DNA from: Tritrichomonas foetus
Taxonomy: Eukaryota > Parabasalia > Tritrichomonadida > Tritrichomonadidae
Assembly (NCBI GenBank): GCA_001839685.1
Contig: MLAK01000887.1
Location: 8,490-19,762, forward strand
Direction of reading: 5' to 3'
Length of the DNA: 11,273 nucleotides
This document shows positions 7,819 through 11,273 of this stretch, one piece after another. Positions within the stretch are counted from its first letter, which is position 1, and the number at the start of each line of letters is the position of its first letter. The notes beneath the pieces are model-generated. The model ran no database searches. It was given only the letters and a program-made list of their open reading frames with translations, and was not told the DNA's origin. The position numbers and the translations under genes are program-made.

Positions 7819-8052
7819 AGATGTATTCAAATTAAGGAACATATTATGAAAAGTTTCTGTGCTAAACAATGAATTAAAATCCGACTTTAAGGCATTTAGG
7901 CTGATTGTTCGAGTTATCACCTCATGTATATGAATTCTTTCATGGTTTTCTTCCTATTTTAATCATTGAGGTCATTATCTTGTATATTTCTCATCAAATA
8001 TATATAAACGATGATTATTTATTTTACTCTATATTAACAAAGTTGTGTTGAC

Positions 8053-8341
8053 ATGCATGTTTATATTGATTTTACCTACCAAATTGGTGGTTCTTCATTC
8101 AATATTGATCATGATAAAGACGTAAAATCAAACGGTTAGTAAGGCCAAATAATATAGTCAATCGATCGGATTAGCAATCATTGAAAAATTGTCTACCAAA
8201 TTCCGAAATTAATTCAATGCGAAACGATCAATTTTGAATATTTATACGGTCCAATACGGTGCAACAACAAATATATATTTTGATGAACACTTTCTTGGTA
8301 ATAGTGTATTAAAATTCGTTCTTTCACAATTTAATGTTTAA
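8053..8341 (+). pseudogene. Decayed plus-strand gene fragment
   Basis: One frame starts MHVYIDFTYQIGGSSFN at 8053 and stops at TAG 8137-8139. The next frame is protein-like from 8153: YSQSIGLAIIEKLSTKFRN, a TAA at 8210-8212, then in the same frame NIYTVQYGATTNIYFDEHF and onward to TAA at 8339-8341. One frameshift and one internal stop would account for the breaks. I do not recognise the family, and no homologous intact copy is in the window. Confidence 0.4.
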
Positions 8342-8434
8342 TTATCATGTTTTACTTTGAGACTTAATGCATAAGAAACAGAATTATTGTAGAAACATGA
8401 ATACATGTGGAAAGTGGTCGAAAACTGAAAAAAT

Positions 8435-8638
8435 GTGAAGAAAACTCATTTCCATTTCGATAGAAATTATAGGGGCTTCACTAAATTTAAGAAAGCTCAA
8501 CTATTTTACGAATATAGTAAATCCCATCAGCTCAATTTCTCTCTTTTTTCCTCAAAACATTCAATCACTTTTTACAATATCGTGAAAAGTAAGAAAATGA
8601 CAATGTTTCAGGAAATTAATCTTTTATTAAGTGAATGA
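8435..8638 (+). pseudogene. 67-codon ORF, possible end of the relic gene(s)
   Basis: An ORF rich in Phe, Ser and Lys (for example YEYSKSHQLNFSLFSSKH) with no recognisable motif. It is the last of four plus-strand fragments between 7307 and 8638 and ends just before a minus-strand pseudogene. It may be chance coding in AT-rich DNA. Confidence 0.22.
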
Positions 8639-8648
8639 ATTGTATTAA

Positions 8649-9264
8649 TTAAAGATTTTGTTTTTGACGAACACCTTCATGGTAGCTAAGTAAAAATCCT
8701 TCAACAACTTGTTTCAAGATTGAAATGACGTCAAAATGTTTCTTTGTCACAATGAATAAAGATGGGTCATGTTTGCTAACACCAGAAAGATAATCTTCAT
8801 CCATGTTGATATAAACACCAATTCCCATGATGACTTGCTTGGCTTTAAGAAGATAATTCAAGCTGTTGGATCGATGTCATAACACCACAGATTTTTTTTT
8901 CTTTAACCATAGCATCATTTTGTCTTTCAATTTATGCTTGATGCTCAATTCCTTCTTGTGCCAAAATTGGATTTAATACTTTGATCACTGCATTTCTTCA
9001 TGAAGAATAGAGCTTGGATTTTCTCCAAAATGATAAAAAAAAGATTTCAAATGATTCATAAAATGAAGAAAAGCCATCGAATAGTAAAGAGGATTACTTC
9101 AACACTTTTCATCCGGTGAAGTAAAATTGAATACTTTTACATCATGAAATCCGGTTTTATGGAAACTGAAATACAGATGAAAGATCCTGTTCACTATTTT
9201 CTCCTGGAGAAGCAATTTTTACAAATATTACATGTCTAGAAGCATTGCCAAGTTGGAATTCTAA
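8649..9264 (-). pseudogene. Frameshifted, stop-interrupted gene of unknown family
   Basis: Reading downwards from 9264, protein-like segments follow one another in shifting frames: LEFQLGNASRHVIFVKIASP and onward to a stop; then FHKTGFHDVKVFNFTSPDEK, a TGA, and in the same frame NPLYYSMAFLHFMNHLKSFF and onward; then a shift to AVIKVLNPILAQEGIEHQ, a TAA, IERQNDAMVKEKKICGVM; then a shift into a last 65-codon stretch containing KQVIMGIGVYINMDEDYLSG and ending at TAA 8649. At least two internal stops and three frame changes are needed, so the gene is dead unless the assembly is poor here. About 200 codons are represented. I cannot name the family. It lies just downstream of the lipase gene on the same strand. 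Confidence 0.65.
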
Positions 9265-9313
9265 TTACAGAAAACGAATAAAAGATAGCAGATTGATTAT
9301 TAATACAAAAATT

Positions 9314-10228
9314 TTATTCTTCAATAATTTGATCGATAATCTTCACATAGTTTTCTTTGTTATGATCGCTCAAGCATGAAAATGTAACTGAGAGTGTATC
9401 AAGGAAAATTTCCTGGTTAATTTTAGCTTTGCTGAGTGTTTTGGGTTTTCCTTCAACAAGTTGATAAGCTGTTCCTGAAACATAGCGGACATACTTTGGT
9501 TCACCTTGTTCGTATTGTTTAGCAGCATTAACGATGATTGGTACAGAGTCCCAAATCATATTGAACAATCCTGAATCTAGAATTGAAGTGAACTTGATGA
9601 TTTTAAGCAAGGAATTCACTTTATCAATGATTGTATCAGATGGAATATCATGTAATGTTGGGAATAAAAATGTGAATCTCTTGTAACAGTTTGGAATTGA
9701 TAATGTTGGGATGATATCATCATCGTTGACAAAAGCGTACATTTTATCCCTGATTTCGTCATCGGCTTCAAGGTTCATTGATGGTACTGGAGCAAAAGCA
9801 AAAGATGTGACGTCAAGGGTTGGATCTTCGTGATATTGCATAACATGCATAACTTGGGAAACTGCAGCTCCGTATGAGTGACCAGTGAAGTATATTGGAC
9901 CAGTGAAACCCTTTGTATATTGTTTGACTGTCTCAAAAACGAATTGAGCAGCTCCATAAAAACCGGAGTGAATGAATTCTCGATGCTCAGTTTTAGTTTC
10001 TGTAAACATTGTATCTGTGGCAAAATCTTCATTATCTTGTGAACCTCTGATGGCCACGAAAAGAGCACCATCTTGTGTGTAAATATAAAATATTGGCTTC
10101 ATTTTTTCACAGACGAGGTTTGAATAAAGGACTTGACCAGGATACTTATCGAAGTCGTTGTTGTATGCGGACTCAGCAAGCCTAACAACCAGCTGAAGGA
10201 GAGCGTAGAATTGCAAACCAACACCCAT
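9314..10228 (-). CDS. Class 3 (alpha/beta-hydrolase) lipase, complete
   Basis: 304 residues with the hallmarks of the lipase_3 family. The nucleophile elbow GHSYG is at 116-120 (Ser118). The acid Asp171 lies in NDDDIIP, which matches the family's 'DIVP' motif. His289 lies in SDHNKENY, matching the family's 'DHSMxNY' ending. An IRGS segment at 60-63 fits the usual oxyanion-hole strand. An N-terminal amphipathic/hydrophobic helix (about 4-20) is present, but no clear cleavable signal peptide, so the enzyme may be intracellular. The family hydrolyses acylglycerols or related esters; the exact substrate cannot be read from sequence. The start ATG has G at +4, and an upstream ORF in another frame is spacer. 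The stop is TAA within TAAA. A dead gene lies downstream and the hairpin array lies about 220 bp upstream of its start. Confidence 0.9.
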   Translation of the reverse strand: MGVGLQFYALLQLVVRLAESAYNNDFDKYPGQVLYSNLVCEKMKPIFYIYTQDGALFVAIRGSQDNEDFATDTMFTETKTEHREFIHSGFYGAAQFVFETVKQYTKGFTGPIYFTGHSYGAAVSQVMHVMQYHEDPTLDVTSFAFAPVPSMNLEADDEIRDKMYAFVNDDDIIPTLSIPNCYKRFTFLFPTLHDIPSDTIIDKVNSLLKIIKFTSILDSGLFNMIWDSVPIIVNAAKQYEQGEPKYVRYVSGTAYQLVEGKPKTLSKAKINQEIFLDTLSVTFSCLSDHNKENYVKIIDQIIEE

Positions 10229-10451
10229 TTTGTCTTGAAATTGACCATAAGAGTAATATTTGGCCTAATTTCGAATTTCGGCGACATTGAAAAAAGTATT
10301 TTACATTTCTCAAAGACATTTTTTTTTGCGAAATTGTGAAGGGTGTAATACTCAAAAAATAAAACTAATTGAGAATGTTTCCGTGTATTGAGAATAGCAG
10401 TTGATGTTTGAGAGAAATAATAAATACACCATTTCAAAAACTCGATATATA
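10229..10451. promoter_or_regulatory. Upstream region of the lipase gene
   Basis: This spacer of about 220 bp between the lipase ATG and the hairpin array should carry the lipase promoter. No TATA-like or initiator element stands out. TCAATTTC occurs about 10-17 bp before the ATG on the minus strand, loosely like a trichomonad initiator, but the match is weak. Confidence 0.35.
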
Positions 10452-10836
10452 AAATATTTCAATGACTATTTATTATTTTTGTAATGAAATAATACATAGT
10501 CATTGAAATATTTCATTGTATTGTGAAAAGTTTGTTTGAAACGAATTCAAACAAACTTTTCACAATACAATGAAATATTTCAATGACTATTTATTATTTT
10601 TGTAATGAAATAATACATAGTCATTGAAATATTTCATTGTATTGTGAAAAGTTTGTTTGAAACGAATTCAAACAAACTTTTCACAATACAATGAAATATT
10701 TCAATGACTATTTATTATTTTTGTAATGAAATAATACATAGTCATTGAAATATTTCATTGTATTGTGAAAAGTTTGTTTGAAACGAATTCAAACAAACTT
10801 TTCACAATACAATGAAATATTTCAATGACTATTTAT
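10452..10836. repeat. Tandem 121-bp satellite built of two abutting hairpins
   Basis: Three complete, identical copies of a 121-bp unit plus 22 bp of a fourth (starts at 10452, 10573, 10694, 10815). Each unit is exactly two hairpins end to end. Hairpin 1 has 27-bp arms (10452-10478 and 10487-10513, one mismatch) around an 8-base loop. Hairpin 2 has 27-bp arms (10514-10540 and 10546-10572, no mismatch) around 5 bases. 27+8+27+27+5+27 equals 121, so no base lies outside a hairpin. Identity between copies suggests recent amplification or gene-conversion-like correction. It could be a satellite, a remnant of a palindromic mobile element, or partly an assembly artefact. Confidence 0.93.
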
Positions 10837-11040
10837 ATTGATAAAATCACCTTTATCGTTCTGATATTTGAAATAACTTTGACGGTTAATTCGTTGCTTA
10901 GGGGTGGATCCTAATTCGTTTAAATATGTTGTAATGAAATCTCGAGAGATTGAGATCCTTAAGGATAAACTCCGGTGAAGTGATGTGAAGAATCATTCTT
11001 CAATGGATGACCTCGGGATCAAAAAGTTTGTTCATATTCT
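10822..11040 (-). pseudogene. Possible decayed ORF next to the hairpin array
   Basis: On the minus strand a frame open from 10992 to a TGA at 10822, inside the repeat, contains SRDFITTYLNELGSTPKQRI and more protein-like residues (56 codons, no ATG). A second minus frame reads MNKLFDPEVIH, a TGA, then MILHITSPEFILKDLNLSRF before stopping. The two overlap near 10940, so one frameshift could join them into one degraded gene. No family is recognised and the call is tentative. Confidence 0.3.
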
Positions 11041-11273
11041 GAGCATTTGAATGATGTAAAATATTAGGGTCCCTTTTCAGATTGACCTAAAGGTCAAAAT
11101 GAATAAGATACAAATATCGAAAACAAAAGTATTGCAAAGCAATTAAACAAACAATCTAATAAAATCTTTTGAAGCAAACATAAAGCTTGACGCAACTCAT
11201 CTCATTTTCTCTTATCTAATTTCTGATTTCAGATTGATTCAAATGTTTTTTATCTTTCAGTAATTTTCCATAG
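11041..11273. other. Right-edge AT-rich stretch without intact gene
   Basis: No intact ORF. A short inverted repeat ttgacctaaaggtcaa is at 11082-11097. A plus-strand frame has a 43-codon stop-free run near 11148-11265, which is not enough to call a gene. Confidence 0.4.

Noticed and set aside
10099..10437. 112-codon minus ORF over the lipase start
   Set aside because: It overlaps the lipase N-terminus in another frame and otherwise covers spacer. The lipase frame carries the catalytic motifs.
10452..10836. CRISPR-like array
   Set aside because: The repeats are directly contiguous with no unique spacers, and the genome is eukaryotic. The unit is a palindromic satellite.

Overview
The window looks like nuclear DNA of an AT-rich, intron-poor protist. 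The coding regions are uninterrupted ORFs under the standard code (TAA or TGA stops) separated by short AT-rich spacers. The proteins are eukaryotic: a SAGA Spt20 subunit, a Vps55/LEPROT endosomal membrane protein, a protein-kinase-like fold, a doublecortin-like domain and a class 3 lipase. Lineage-style lipases and kinases, Q/N repeats and many decayed gene fragments point to a parabasalid such as Tritrichomonas. That placement is inference and was not confirmed by any search.

Layout. 1-2337 (minus): 5' part of a large Spt20 gene running off the left edge, with two different 18-bp tandem arrays encoding Q/P-rich and Q/N-rich hexapeptides. 2338-2728: divergent intergenic region with a perfect 16-bp palindrome. 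2729-4936 (plus): a 735-residue protein joining an N-terminal doublecortin-like domain, a charged linker and a C-terminal STAND/AAA-like P-loop NTPase. 5416-5793 (plus): Vps55/LEPROT-like four-helix membrane protein. 6105-6737 (minus): short pseudokinase-like ORF with an N-lobe but no catalytic loop. 6738-9264: gene-poor stretch with broken coding fragments on both strands. 9314-10228 (minus): complete class 3 lipase with a full catalytic triad. 10452-10836: tandem array of an exact 121-bp unit made of two abutting hairpins. 10837-11273: no intact gene, but a possible decayed ORF.

No operon or shared pathway is evident. The genes look like independent housekeeping or lineage-specific units: transcription co-activation (Spt20), cytoskeleton-linked NTPase (DCX protein), endosomal sorting (Vps55), a probable non-catalytic kinase relative, and lipid hydrolysis. 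All five intact starts read ATGG, which supports the start choices. The most unusual items are the DCX-NTPase fusion, the double-hairpin satellite, the twin 18-bp arrays in Spt20 and the kinase lacking its catalytic loop.
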